Source: Proteobacteria bacterium bin106 (lineage in GTDB: Bacteria; Bdellovibrionota_B; Oligoflexia; Oligoflexales; Bin106). From it: a DNA stretch of 46,723 nt. Location of the stretch: contig MPNI01000018.1 in the NCBI GenBank assembly GCA_002238945.1, forward strand, positions 1 through 46,723. The letters are read 5' to 3'. The notes under the pieces were generated by a model. That model ran no database searches. It saw nothing but the letters and a program-made list of their open reading frames with translations, and was not told the origin of the DNA. How positions within the stretch are numbered: position 1 is the first letter of the stretch; every line of letters starts with the position of its first letter. Shown one piece after another: positions 25,740 through 34,512 of this stretch. Made by a program: the position numbers and the translations under genes.

Positions 25740-26876
25740 ATGAATGTAAAAAATAATTGCAAAGTCACTGTGTTAACCCCCCCCCCATTTTCGAAATATC
25801 TAAATAAATTTTTTGTTGCACTCATCGCTTTTAATTTGCTTCTTGTTGGCTGTAATAACCAGGACAATGCCCCGGTTACTAGAAGTGTATCATCTGTTGC
25901 TTCTGCTGAAGCGCAAGAAGATATAGATTTTGCAGGATTAGATAAAGAGATAGATCAAGAAATGTCTGCGGAATTAAAAAAAGCTAATGCTGCTGCTTCT
26001 GCTAATATAGATAAATCATCCATAGAGAAGTATTCATTTTTGCCGTTTATTGGTATTGGTAGAATAGGAGGAGTAGCTTTTGCCGGTCGTCTTGGTCCTA
26101 AGCGTAGTAGTAATGAACAACAAAAAACTTGTATTATGTATAACAATCATGACCCAGTGACTTTAGGTGCTTTTAATAATTTTCCAGAATCTAATGCTTC
26201 TCAATATGTGCATTATCCTCAAGGTATATTTTATTTCCATAATTATGATGACTATTCACATTGCAAAGTTCTTTATGATTCTGTGGCAATATATGTTCGA
26301 TATAAAAAGTCCGATGGAACTTTTGAACATGCCCTAGTCAATGACGAACGAAAGAATGGTTATCCTGTGTTCGATTTTGAGTTGTCGCAGGTGGGATATA
26401 ATGGTAAACGGTGGCCAAGAAATGGTGATAAAATATACGGACATAGGTTAGATAGTCGTAATACATTGCTATTTTGGGATAACTCTTTTCTTCTAGGAGG
26501 TCGATTAGATGCTGTTTTAGAAAGCCTTCGAAATTTAGGGATAAGTGAGATGTGGTTGGAGTTTAAGTTGTATAAGCCTCCATATCCTTCTTCAAAGGGT
26601 ATTAGTTTAATATTTTCTCGGGAGGAAACTCGGGTATTTAGTCAATTAGCTGGATATAAAGCTTTCAATGGATTAGTTCCAAAGTTTGGAGTATCGGGTT
26701 CCAATGTTGTTGTTGATAAAAAGGTCTATCCAGATGATCATGAACAACGGCCAGGCGTTATTTATAATAAAATTTCTTCTGGGGATACAGCATCGATGGA
26801 GGTAATGAGATCGTTTGTGTCTAGATTTGTTGAGGCTCTTAACAGTGAAAAAACTAATCATGATCATTTAAAGTAG
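25740..26876 (+). CDS. Lipoprotein with a poly-C tract near its start (phase-variable candidate)
   Basis: A 378-residue product with a lipoprotein signal peptide ending LLLVGC (Cys38), preceded by AAGGAAGAG. Codons 13-16 contain ten consecutive C (25777-25786), coding for Thr-Pro-Pro-Pro just before the hydrophobic core. A gain of one C or a loss of one C both lead to a stop within about eight codons, so length change would switch the protein off. The mature part begins with an acidic helical stretch and continues into a beta-rich domain with few Cys (KTCIMYNNHD, YSHCKVLYD). The family is unrecognised. Base composition is more A+T-rich than in neighbouring genes, so acquisition is possible. 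Confidence 0.8.
   Translation: MNVKNNCKVTVLTPPPFSKYLNKFFVALIAFNLLLVGCNNQDNAPVTRSVSSVASAEAQEDIDFAGLDKEIDQEMSAELKKANAAASANIDKSSIEKYSFLPFIGIGRIGGVAFAGRLGPKRSSNEQQKTCIMYNNHDPVTLGAFNNFPESNASQYVHYPQGIFYFHNYDDYSHCKVLYDSVAIYVRYKKSDGTFEHALVNDERKNGYPVFDFELSQVGYNGKRWPRNGDKIYGHRLDSRNTLLFWDNSFLLGGRLDAVLESLRNLGISEMWLEFKLYKPPYPSSKGISLIFSREETRVFSQLAGYKAFNGLVPKFGVSGSNVVVDKKVYPDDHEQRPGVIYNKISSGDTASMEVMRSFVSRFVEALNSEKTNHDHLK
25777..25786. repeat. Homopolymer C10 inside a coding sequence
   Basis: Ten C in a row lie 38 bases into the lipoprotein gene, the longest G/C homopolymer I see in the window. Confidence 0.97.
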
Positions 26877-27387
26877 TTCTTTTATAATTAGGTAGTGGCA
26901 TTTAATCGGAGAGTTATAACTCACATGAATTTTTCGAATAAAAAAGAACTTAGTAAGTGATTGTATGAATATGTAATAGAATATCTCTATATAAATAATG
27001 TAACAATGATGATATGAAAGGAATATTGATCATATATTTAATAAAAAATAAGATAAAGTTGGTATTAAAAAAGAGATTTTGTTTGATTCTCTAAGAGTTA
27101 CTTAGTTGGCAACAAGCTTAAATGTAGGGGAGACGCTAGAGACTCTTGGTGTCTTTTCAGATGTTGTTAGGCTTGAAATTTTTTGAAAAAACCACACCTC
27201 AACTCTCTCAATTCCTGTCTACATAAGGGGTTGAGAGAGTTTTACTTTCACTAGAGTGTACACTCATCCATGAGAAATCAAGTCAAGATTTCTCTGAAAC
27301 AAAATATAGGATATTAAGAATATGAGTATGGGGTTTACATGTTTTTTACTACCCTATCTAATATGGCAACTCTAAGTAGCTTCTCAG
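26877..27387. other. 511-base A+T-rich gap with a strong hairpin
   Basis: No gene is visible. At 27201-27211 and 27231-27241 an 11-bp perfect stem (AACTCTCTCAA with TTGAGAGAGTT) is followed on the plus strand by TTTAC, and on the minus strand by a T6 run nine bases away. It could terminate the poly-C lipoprotein gene, engB, or both. Short palindromes also occur at 26911-26922 (GAGTTATAACTC) and near 27255 (AGTGTACACT). Confidence 0.6.
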
Positions 27388-27984
27388 CTAGAGAGGATCG
27401 TCTGTGTAGTGAGTGGCCATGTGTTGTAGTGCTTGTCTGATCTTATCTAGGTGTGTTTTTTTGAGAACAGAGCTTGTAAGAATAGGAATATGTGATAGCT
27501 GAGATTGTTGAAGAATGTTTTTGGTGTGTTGTACTTTGGCTTGGAGTTTTGAGGTGTTGAGCTTATCGGATTTGGTAAGGATCAGTAGGGGTTGGATGTC
27601 TTTGCGTAAAGATGTGATAAAAGTGATTTCATGGTCATAGAGGTCTCTGCGTGCATCTAAAAGAATCAGGGTGCCTTTGAGTTCTTTTCTTTGAAAATAG
27701 GCACTCATAAGTGGCTGCCAGTGTTTGGAAATACTATGGGGAGTTTTTTGATAGCCATAGCCTGGTAGGTCTGCAAGGAGGATAGAGTTATTCCACAGGA
27801 ACATATGAATCATTTGTGTGCGTCCTGGGGTTTTGGAGGTTTTGGCGAGATTTTTTCTTTGTAGGAGGGCATTGAGAAGTGAAGATTTTCCCACATTGGA
27901 GCGTCCCACAAAAGCAATTTCTGGGTATCCTAAATCTCTAAGTTGTTGGCTGTTCTGAAAGGCTGTGATATACCTTGAATCCAT
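27388..27984 (-). CDS. engB: Ribosome-biogenesis GTPase EngB (YihA/YsxC)
   Basis: A TrmE-Era-like GTPase needed for large-subunit assembly. G1 is GRSNVGKSS (about residues 27-35), the G2 Thr lies in KTPGRTQ, G3 is DLPGYG and G4 is TKSDK. Length 198, normal for the family. It is divergent from mutL, with 30 bases between the start codons, so the two promoters must overlap or lie inside the genes. Confidence 0.97.
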   Translation of the reverse strand: MDSRYITAFQNSQQLRDLGYPEIAFVGRSNVGKSSLLNALLQRKNLAKTSKTPGRTQMIHMFLWNNSILLADLPGYGYQKTPHSISKHWQPLMSAYFQRKELKGTLILLDARRDLYDHEITFITSLRKDIQPLLILTKSDKLNTSKLQAKVQHTKNILQQSQLSHIPILTSSVLKKTHLDKIRQALQHMATHYTDDPL

Positions 27985-28014
27985 GGTAAGTCCAGTTTAG
28001 GGGGTTAACACGTC

Positions 28015-29919
28015 ATGACCATATCTTTACTATCTGATGAAGTGATTCGTAAGATAGCTGCTGGTGAGGTGATAGAACGTCCAGCTAATGTTGTTAAAGA
28101 ACTGATAGAAAACAGCATTGACAGTTCTGCTACAGATATTCAAGTGGAGATTGTTGCAGGTGGACGAGATAGCATCACCGTTAAGGATAACGGCTGTGGC
28201 ATCAAGGTTCAAGATGTTCCTAATAGTGTTTTGCCTCATGCTACTTCCAAACTGAGTCATTTTGAAGATTTAAATGATTTGATGAGCTTTGGTTTTCGAG
28301 GAGAGGCACTTGCCTCGATATCAGCGGTATCAAAGTTCCGTTTAAAATCACGTAGTTCTGCAGAAGCTGAGGGTGTGGAGCTTCAGATCCTCACAGAGGC
28401 TCATCTCAAAGACAAGCCGCGTCTTATTCCGTATAGTGGCCCTGTGGGTACTGAGATACGCATTGAAGAGCTGTTTTATAACGTACCAGCAAGACGTCAT
28501 TTTTTGAGGCGTGCTGCCACAGAATATGGCTATATTCTTGAAGTGGTTCAGGCTATTTCATTAGCTTACCCTCATATTCATTGGAAATTGGTACATAATG
28601 GCAAAACCACTTTTGAGAGCATGAGAGTTGAAGGAGAGGATTTTACAGAGCAGGAGCTGTTTTCTCTGTGGAGAGTGAAAGCTCAGCAGATGTTTCAACT
28701 GCCGAGAAAAGATGTATTTTGTGAAGTTTCTGCACAGAATCCCTATGTAAAATTGGCTGCTTTGATAACACCTCCGGGAGTGGATTTTGCAAATTCAAAA
28801 CGGATGTTTACTTTTGCCAATAAGCGCTGGTTAAAAGATAAAGCTTTAAATGCTTTGATTTTGCGTGGCTATCAAACCCATTTGCTGAGAGGACGTTATC
28901 CGGGTTGTATTTTGATGTTGAGCTGTGAGCCGAGTTTATGTGATATCAATATTCATCCAGCTAAAAAAGAAATTAAGTTTCAGTATCAAAAAGAAGTGGG
29001 ATCATTGATTGTTGCTTCTTTGCAAAAAGCTTTGAGGAGTGCTCATTGGGTTGATGATGAGCCTAATTTTGCTAGTTCTAGCCCTCCTAGCACTATAGCG
29101 AGCCCCATAACGAGTTCTGTATCAAGTCTGCAACGGCCTTCTTCGTTGCAGTCTTTTTCATCACAGCCTTCGGAGAAGGGAGGGACATTTTCTTTTTCAT
29201 CAACTCCTTCTTTTCTTCCTCCTGCTTCCTCTTCTTCTCCTCCTGCTGTAAGTACAGCAGGAGGAGCTAGTGCTGTTATGGATCCCATACTAGCTGCTGG
29301 ACGCATGAATTTTCAGCAAGATGGCAAAATTCCTTGGCAGCAGTTACGTTACATAGGAACGTTTGGAGCTTTGTATCTTATTTTTGAAGATTCTCGTGGA
29401 CAGAGGCTGATGTTTGTGGACCAGCATGGTTTTCATGAGCGTATTTTGTTTGAAAAACTCACTCAAGATCCTGCTTTTTTGTATAAGCAAGGAAGACAAA
29501 AATTGCTTGTGGAACACAAAATATCTTTATCTCCTTCTACTTTGGGAAAAATTCAAGATAATGCTGAGCAGCTTTTGTCTTTGGGGTTTGTGTTTTCTGT
29601 TGATGAAGGGGGGGTATCTATTAAAGAAGTGCCGGTTTTGCTTGCAAAAAGATCCTTAGAAGATGTGTTTGAGGCTTTAGCAGCCATCCCTCTTGGTACA
29701 TCCGCTCAAGATACAGCTGCGTGGTTGCTAGAAGACATCCTTGCAACCATTGCTTGTCATAGTGCTATTCGTGGTGGTGAGGTGTTATCGGATCAGGATT
29801 TGAAGTGGCTTCTTGCTTGCGCAGAAAGTGTGGATTTCTATCATAATTGTCCGCATGGCAGGCGGGTGTTTTATTTTGTTTCCAAAAAAGAGATAGCACG
29901 CTGGTTTGATCGTCTATGA
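28015..29919 (+). CDS. mutL: DNA mismatch repair protein MutL
   Basis: MutL couples mismatch recognition by MutS to strand incision. The GHKL ATPase N-domain shows KIAAGEVIERPANVVKELIENSIDS, split by normal spacing, then DNGCGI, THATSKL-like PHATSKL and GFRGEALASI. A Ser/Pro-rich linker (about residues 345-425) follows. The C-domain has DQHGFHERILFE, close to the endonuclease motif DQHA-x2-E-x4-E with Ala changed to Gly. ACHSAIRGGE and CPHGRRVF are also present, so intrinsic nicking activity is likely. A G7 run at 29608-29614 (codons 532-534) is a frameshift hotspot. The stop overlaps the miaA ATG by 4 bases, so the two are translationally coupled. Confidence 0.97.
   Translation: MTISLLSDEVIRKIAAGEVIERPANVVKELIENSIDSSATDIQVEIVAGGRDSITVKDNGCGIKVQDVPNSVLPHATSKLSHFEDLNDLMSFGFRGEALASISAVSKFRLKSRSSAEAEGVELQILTEAHLKDKPRLIPYSGPVGTEIRIEELFYNVPARRHFLRRAATEYGYILEVVQAISLAYPHIHWKLVHNGKTTFESMRVEGEDFTEQELFSLWRVKAQQMFQLPRKDVFCEVSAQNPYVKLAALITPPGVDFANSKRMFTFANKRWLKDKALNALILRGYQTHLLRGRYPGCILMLSCEPSLCDINIHPAKKEIKFQYQKEVGSLIVASLQKALRSAHWVDDEPNFASSSPPSTIASPITSSVSSLQRPSSLQSFSSQPSEKGGTFSFSSTPSFLPPASSSSPPAVSTAGGASAVMDPILAAGRMNFQQDGKIPWQQLRYIGTFGALYLIFEDSRGQRLMFVDQHGFHERILFEKLTQDPAFLYKQGRQKLLVEHKISLSPSTLGKIQDNAEQLLSLGFVFSVDEGGVSIKEVPVLLAKRSLEDVFEALAAIPLGTSAQDTAAWLLEDILATIACHSAIRGGEVLSDQDLKWLLACAESVDFYHNCPHGRRVFYFVSKKEIARWFDRL
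29237..29266 (+). other. 13-bp perfect hairpin inside the mutL linker
   Basis: CTCCTCCTGCTGT (29237-29249) pairs with ACAGCAGGAGGAG (29254-29266), loop AAGT. It lies in the Ser/Pro-rich linker coding region and is strong enough to affect mRNA or template slippage. Confidence 0.7.
29608..29614. repeat. Homopolymer G7 inside mutL
   Basis: Seven G in codons 532-534. Gain of one G gives a stop four codons on, and loss of one G also leads to an early stop. Both remove the last ~100 residues. Confidence 0.9.
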
Positions 29920-30884
29920 AAAGCATATCTTCTCCTGCATCATCACATGGTGTATTGGTGATAGCTGGTCTGACTGCTAGTGGTAAATCTCAGTTAGCTA
30001 TAGATTTAGCTGAGAGGCTGGATGCTGAGATAGTGGCTGCTGATTCGGTGGCTTTATACAAAGGTTTTGATATTGGTAGTGCGAAGCCTGCACAACAGGA
30101 CCAGCGTCGAGTCACTCATCATATGATAGACATTTTAGACCCTTCTCAGAGAGCCAGCAGTGGTATGTATATGCAGCTAGCTCGTAAGGCTATTGCGGAT
30201 ATTCATAGTCGTGATCGTCTAGCTATCGTGGTGGGAGGATCTGCTTTGTATATTCGCTCCTTACTAGGAGAGAACTTTCATGAGTTGCCTCATGATCCTT
30301 CTTTGCGTGCTGAGTTATGCCAAAAGAGCCCTCAGGAGTTGTATGTGCAACTCAGAGAGCTTGATCCTCAAAGGGCTTGTGAGCTCCATCCTAATGATCA
30401 TTTTCGTCTGGCAAGAGCTTGTGAGATTGCATTGCTCACTGGCAAGACGATGCAGCAATTAACACAATCTTCTTGCGATACTCTAACCTGTGGGGCTTTA
30501 AGTGAATATCAGTGTTTGTCGGTGGTGATTCAGCCGCCAAAGATAGTGAGTGAGCGTGCCATTAGTAGGCGTGTGGATCAGATGTTAGCAGCTGGGTTAT
30601 GTGATGAAGTAAAAGGGCTTCTTGCAAAGGGAGTGCGTAAAGATGTGTGGGCTTTTTCCAGTGTGGGGTATAAACAAGTCTTGGATCACTTCCATAGAGG
30701 GCAAACAGATCTTAGATCTCTAAGAGAGGCCATCATCATTGCTACGCGACAACTAGCTAAAAAACAAAGGCGTGTATTTGGGTTATTGCCATTTCATATG
30801 TGTTTTGAACAAGCTGACTTTCCTTCATTGCTAGTGGCTCTAGAAAATTCTCCTCTGTGTCGTTATTTCAAAAAGAGTCATTAA
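29916..30884 (+). CDS. miaA: tRNA dimethylallyltransferase
   Basis: MiaA transfers a dimethylallyl group to N6 of A37 in tRNAs reading UNN codons. It has the P-loop GLTASGKSQLA (about residues 18-28), ADSVALYKGFDIGSAKP (usually ADS.QvY), THHMIDILDP, VVGGSALYIRSLL, and SSVGYKQ...IATRQLAKKQRRV near the C-terminus. Length 322, normal. It overlaps the mutL stop by 4 bases (ATGA), the same mutL-miaA order seen in many proteobacteria. Confidence 0.97.
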   Translation: MKSISSPASSHGVLVIAGLTASGKSQLAIDLAERLDAEIVAADSVALYKGFDIGSAKPAQQDQRRVTHHMIDILDPSQRASSGMYMQLARKAIADIHSRDRLAIVVGGSALYIRSLLGENFHELPHDPSLRAELCQKSPQELYVQLRELDPQRACELHPNDHFRLARACEIALLTGKTMQQLTQSSCDTLTCGALSEYQCLSVVIQPPKIVSERAISRRVDQMLAAGLCDEVKGLLAKGVRKDVWAFSSVGYKQVLDHFHRGQTDLRSLREAIIIATRQLAKKQRRVFGLLPFHMCFEQADFPSLLVALENSPLCRYFKKSH

Positions 30885-31024
30885 ATGTGTGTATGTCTCT
30901 AAATTTCTGAGACTTTTTGATCACTGCATAAAGTTGTGGTGCTCATATTCCGATAGTGAGTTAAGTGGTCATTTGGGTACATAAAAAAGAATCTTTAAAA
31001 ACATAAAAATAAAATATAAGTGGT

Positions 31025-32428
31025 ATGAAAAATACATATATAAAAATGCGTTATAAGTATTGCTGGTATGGTTTATCAGCTATGTTGTTTTATGTGAGTG
31101 CTTGTGGTAATCGCAGTGCTGAAAGCTCAAGTCAGTTAGCTATTCCGCCCTATGATGCAAATAGTGCTGATATGATAGCATCCGAAGAGTTTCTTACAGA
31201 TAGCCCCAGTGAGCTATTTACTAAGGAGAAAAAACTAAAAGATTCTCTTACAAAAAAAATTATGCAGGCTACCACTGATGGATCAACAAGTAAGGATGCT
31301 CATAAGGACAAATCTACAGATAAAACTACTGGTGATAAGGCCGCTGGTGATAAAGTTACAAAAAATATAGCAGTAGCTGCAGGGAGCTTAGGTGATAAAA
31401 AACAGACAGAGAACTCAGAGCATAAAAGCAAAGACTCAGAGCATGTGGGGAATGTACAGACACAAAACCATCAAAAGACCCATACAACCGTAACAGATAC
31501 AACAAGTGTAGCAAGTACAGGGGGTCAGGCTGCTGAGAGCACAGCTCGCCTCGGGAGCACAGCTCATGTCGGGAGCACAGCTCACAAGCCTGTTACCGTT
31601 GCTGTAGCTAGTCCTCAATCAGAGGTTGTTTTAGGTGGTTCTTCGAGTGGTCACGCATCTGTTCAGGGGAGTGGTGATGACACGTATTTAGAATCTAAGC
31701 AAACAGCAGAAACGGCAGAAAGTTCTTTAGAGGATACCTCTGTGGCTTTGCAAGAGGATGAATCCGATATGGTGGATAGCTTTGAGGATGAATCTGATGA
31801 AACATTTGAGAGTGAATCTGAGGATAGATCTGATGATGCTCCTTCTTTAGAGAACATTCTTCAAGCCCAAGGCGGTGAGGTGTTTTGTGCTGATCAGCTT
31901 ATTGAAACAGCTACTTTACGTTTTCCTCAGGATTCTTTGATCGTGGGTTTTCCTTTAAAAGAGGGACCTTATTGGCAGAGTGGTGACGTTAAGATTCAGA
32001 AATTGCAGATGGGTTTCTCTCAAGATGTTGTGGGGGATATGTCTTCTTATCAACCTAGTCAGGTCAATGATTTAGAGGTTTCTTTTATTAAAGGTAGAAC
32101 CTTAGAACAGTTAAAATACATCCATATTTCATGGCAATTTATGGCCACAGTAAAGACAGAAGACCCTATGGCCTTTCGTGAAGGAGAACTATTGGATGTT
32201 GTTAAACAGACATTACAAAAAGGTGTGTTGTTGTTTGTCAATGGCTCCTTGTTTGCTTCCCATGAACTGTTTCAGGCATCTTCTTTGAGTGTGATATCAC
32301 CTACACATATTCTTAAAAAACCCCAACAAGTTACGGTATTTGGGGAAGTTAAACTCACCTCTCCTCCTTTAGACTCGTTGATGGTATGGGATTATGAGGG
32401 ACGTTATAATGAATTGTGTGCTCAGTAA
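31025..32428 (+). CDS. Lipoprotein with long repeat-bearing acidic region
   Basis: A 467-residue product with a lipoprotein signal (YVSAC, Cys27). Residues about 65-280 are low-complexity: a Lys/Asp/Thr-rich part, a 6-residue repeat STA[RH][LV]G coded by 18-bp units at 31537-31585, then a strongly acidic Asp/Glu/Ser part (EDESDMVDSFEDESDETFE). The last ~180 residues look folded, with two Cys at the ends (EVFCADQLIE, ELCAQ) that could form a disulfide. No family is recognised. The layout suggests a surface lipoprotein with a flexible stalk. It lies 20 bases before a frame that leads into the next exported-protein gene, so they may be one operon. Confidence 0.75.
   Translation: MKNTYIKMRYKYCWYGLSAMLFYVSACGNRSAESSSQLAIPPYDANSADMIASEEFLTDSPSELFTKEKKLKDSLTKKIMQATTDGSTSKDAHKDKSTDKTTGDKAAGDKVTKNIAVAAGSLGDKKQTENSEHKSKDSEHVGNVQTQNHQKTHTTVTDTTSVASTGGQAAESTARLGSTAHVGSTAHKPVTVAVASPQSEVVLGGSSSGHASVQGSGDDTYLESKQTAETAESSLEDTSVALQEDESDMVDSFEDESDETFESESEDRSDDAPSLENILQAQGGEVFCADQLIETATLRFPQDSLIVGFPLKEGPYWQSGDVKIQKLQMGFSQDVVGDMSSYQPSQVNDLEVSFIKGRTLEQLKYIHISWQFMATVKTEDPMAFREGELLDVVKQTLQKGVLLFVNGSLFASHELFQASSLSVISPTHILKKPQQVTVFGEVKLTSPPLDSLMVWDYEGRYNELCAQ
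31537..31585. repeat. 18-bp in-frame repeat in the lipoprotein stalk
   Basis: Two full copies and a partial third of a GAGCACAGCTC-containing 18-bp unit, giving the STA[RH][LV]G repeat. Confidence 0.85.
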
Positions 32429-32528
32429 GTCTTCCATTGAATAGAGCTTGATTTTTTTAGACTTGTTTGCTAGGTTTTCCTTCATCTCTCTCTTGTGGTC
32501 CTTCAAGGGAGTCCTTTGGAGAAAACTT

Positions 32529-34370
32529 ATGATGGGTGCAAACAAGTATCTTGTTGCTTTATGCTTGTGTGGAAGTTGGAGTTTAGAGATACATTCTGGT
32601 GTGATATTAGCAAGCGATAGCTCTGCTGATGCTGATACTCATGTTTATAACAATCATCAGGCTGCTTGGTACGATGTGTCAGGTTCTGATGATTATTTAC
32701 ATCATAAGTATGAGCAACATGAGCAACATGAGCAACATATGAGATCTGTGGTGTTGAGTAGTGCTGTTGTTGCTAGTGCTGTGCCTGCTCATTGGTGGTT
32801 ACGTTTAAGTAAGAAAGCGTGGCTATCAGCACTTTCTGTGTCAGCTTTGGGTGGTTATTTTGCTCATGTTTGGCATCGGAATCGCTCGTTTGGTGATGTG
32901 TTGATGGCAGATCCGTTTGCTCATTATATGTTTCAATCGAGGATGGGTGAGGAACCACCTTCAGAACCTCGTTATATGATCGGTACTAAAACAGAAGACT
33001 ATCATCGGGTGCGAGAACATGTCTCAGTGAATGCTGGGGTGGTGCCAGCAAGTTTTGTCTCTTTTAAAGCCAGTGCTGATTACGGCGGGGGTTATTCACG
33101 TTTGGATGATGCCAAAAAAGGACATAAGCAGCTTAAAGTCTTGGTGAGTGTTTTTCATGAGACTTATCAGAAGATGCTTCAAGAGCGTCCTTTGGCATAT
33201 GATCGGTTTTTGTTATTGCTTGAAGGTTCTTTAGAGATACTCAGTGCTTTATTATATGATCCGTATTTTTTAGGAAGAGATGTGTTTGGTTTAGACAAAC
33301 ACAGTCACAATCCAGCGTTGTTTGTTTCACCAGTGAGGAGGGTGTTTCGTCTGGGAGAGTGGAGTCAAGAGGGCCATGAGCAAAAGTTTTATGCTTCAGA
33401 TTTGGGAGTGAAGCTCTTAGCTTTGAATGAGCATGTTATGGATTATATCCTTAAGAATGAATTAGAAGAGGATAATGATCCTTTCTTGTTTGAGTTGGCC
33501 TATCATCTGTATTTTTCAGGAACTATTCTTGCGAGTTCTCAGGATATGTTTCGGATGCCTTTCGATAAGCTATCATCTCATCCAGATCTTAATGCCTTGC
33601 GTGATTTCTTCTTTAAGCCCATATCCCATATTCAAGTACAAGGCACTGTTTTTGATGGTGATTCTGTGGATATTTCTGTGATGGCAGGTGTGGTTAAAGC
33701 ATTTATTCAGAGACTGGTGGATATAAGAGAGGGGCTTGAGAAATTTGATCTGCATTATGTGTCATCTTTTTATCTTTTTCGTCTCAACACATCTCAGCGA
33801 CGTCTTAAGCTTGTAAGTTTGGTGTTATTGGACTATCTCGATCATCATCACGAAGAAGATTTGGATGTAGATTTAGATGCAGAAAAACTGAGGGATGCAT
33901 TGACGTTATTGGTGAATCGTTTAGAAGGTGTTATGAATCCACAAGACGATCATCTGCGTGATGTTTATTTGGCTGAATGGCAAAGAGCTTCACCTGGTGG
34001 TAAGAAGTCTTTTTGGCAGGCGTTGCAATCTCAGGTCACACCTATATCGGAACCGTCTTATGGTGGTGTGGAGGCTTTTTTCCCCAGGACTCTTTCTTCT
34101 AAGGGGGTGTTGGATGGTGTATCAGCACAGATATTAGAAGGTTTATTTCTTGCAGAGTATGTGAGTGCTTTGCAAAAAAAACATAACGGAGATCACTATA
34201 TGGATGACTACCGTTTTTCAGAGGCTGCTTTTTTAGCTTTTGGTCAGAGAAGTCAAGCAACGGTGAAAGGTGCTGTGAGGGGTGTTAAGGTTGTGGACCT
34301 TCAAAAAAGAATTTATAATCGCTGGCTTCAGGATGTGGGTAAGGCTTTGCAATGGTTGATATCATCATGA
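32529..34370 (+). CDS. Exported protein with membrane segments, unknown
   Basis: A 613-residue product from the ATG at 32529, which has GGAG 8 bases upstream; the frame is open back to 32448 without a good start. It has a signal peptide (to about VILASDSSA), then a His/Asp/Tyr-rich stretch with EQHEQHEQH from a 9-bp repeat (32713-32739). Two hydrophobic segments follow (about 75-90 and 95-112), then a large mostly helical soluble part. It has no Cys in the soluble part and no recognised motif. The general plan resembles the protein at 13185-14768. It follows the acidic lipoprotein by 100 bases and precedes the peptide transporter operon by 142 bases. Confidence 0.7.
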   Translation: MMGANKYLVALCLCGSWSLEIHSGVILASDSSADADTHVYNNHQAAWYDVSGSDDYLHHKYEQHEQHEQHMRSVVLSSAVVASAVPAHWWLRLSKKAWLSALSVSALGGYFAHVWHRNRSFGDVLMADPFAHYMFQSRMGEEPPSEPRYMIGTKTEDYHRVREHVSVNAGVVPASFVSFKASADYGGGYSRLDDAKKGHKQLKVLVSVFHETYQKMLQERPLAYDRFLLLLEGSLEILSALLYDPYFLGRDVFGLDKHSHNPALFVSPVRRVFRLGEWSQEGHEQKFYASDLGVKLLALNEHVMDYILKNELEEDNDPFLFELAYHLYFSGTILASSQDMFRMPFDKLSSHPDLNALRDFFFKPISHIQVQGTVFDGDSVDISVMAGVVKAFIQRLVDIREGLEKFDLHYVSSFYLFRLNTSQRRLKLVSLVLLDYLDHHHEEDLDVDLDAEKLRDALTLLVNRLEGVMNPQDDHLRDVYLAEWQRASPGGKKSFWQALQSQVTPISEPSYGGVEAFFPRTLSSKGVLDGVSAQILEGLFLAEYVSALQKKHNGDHYMDDYRFSEAAFLAFGQRSQATVKGAVRGVKVVDLQKRIYNRWLQDVGKALQWLISS

Positions 34371-34512
34371 AAGTAAAGCGTAGAATGGATCTCTTTTCGT
34401 TTAATGGTATGCATCTTTCTCTGGTAATATCTAGAGAAGCTCGTTACAGTATAAAAAAAATGTGTTCATTAAGTGAAATTGTATGTTTCATCATTATTTA
34501 TAGGTTTGTGTT

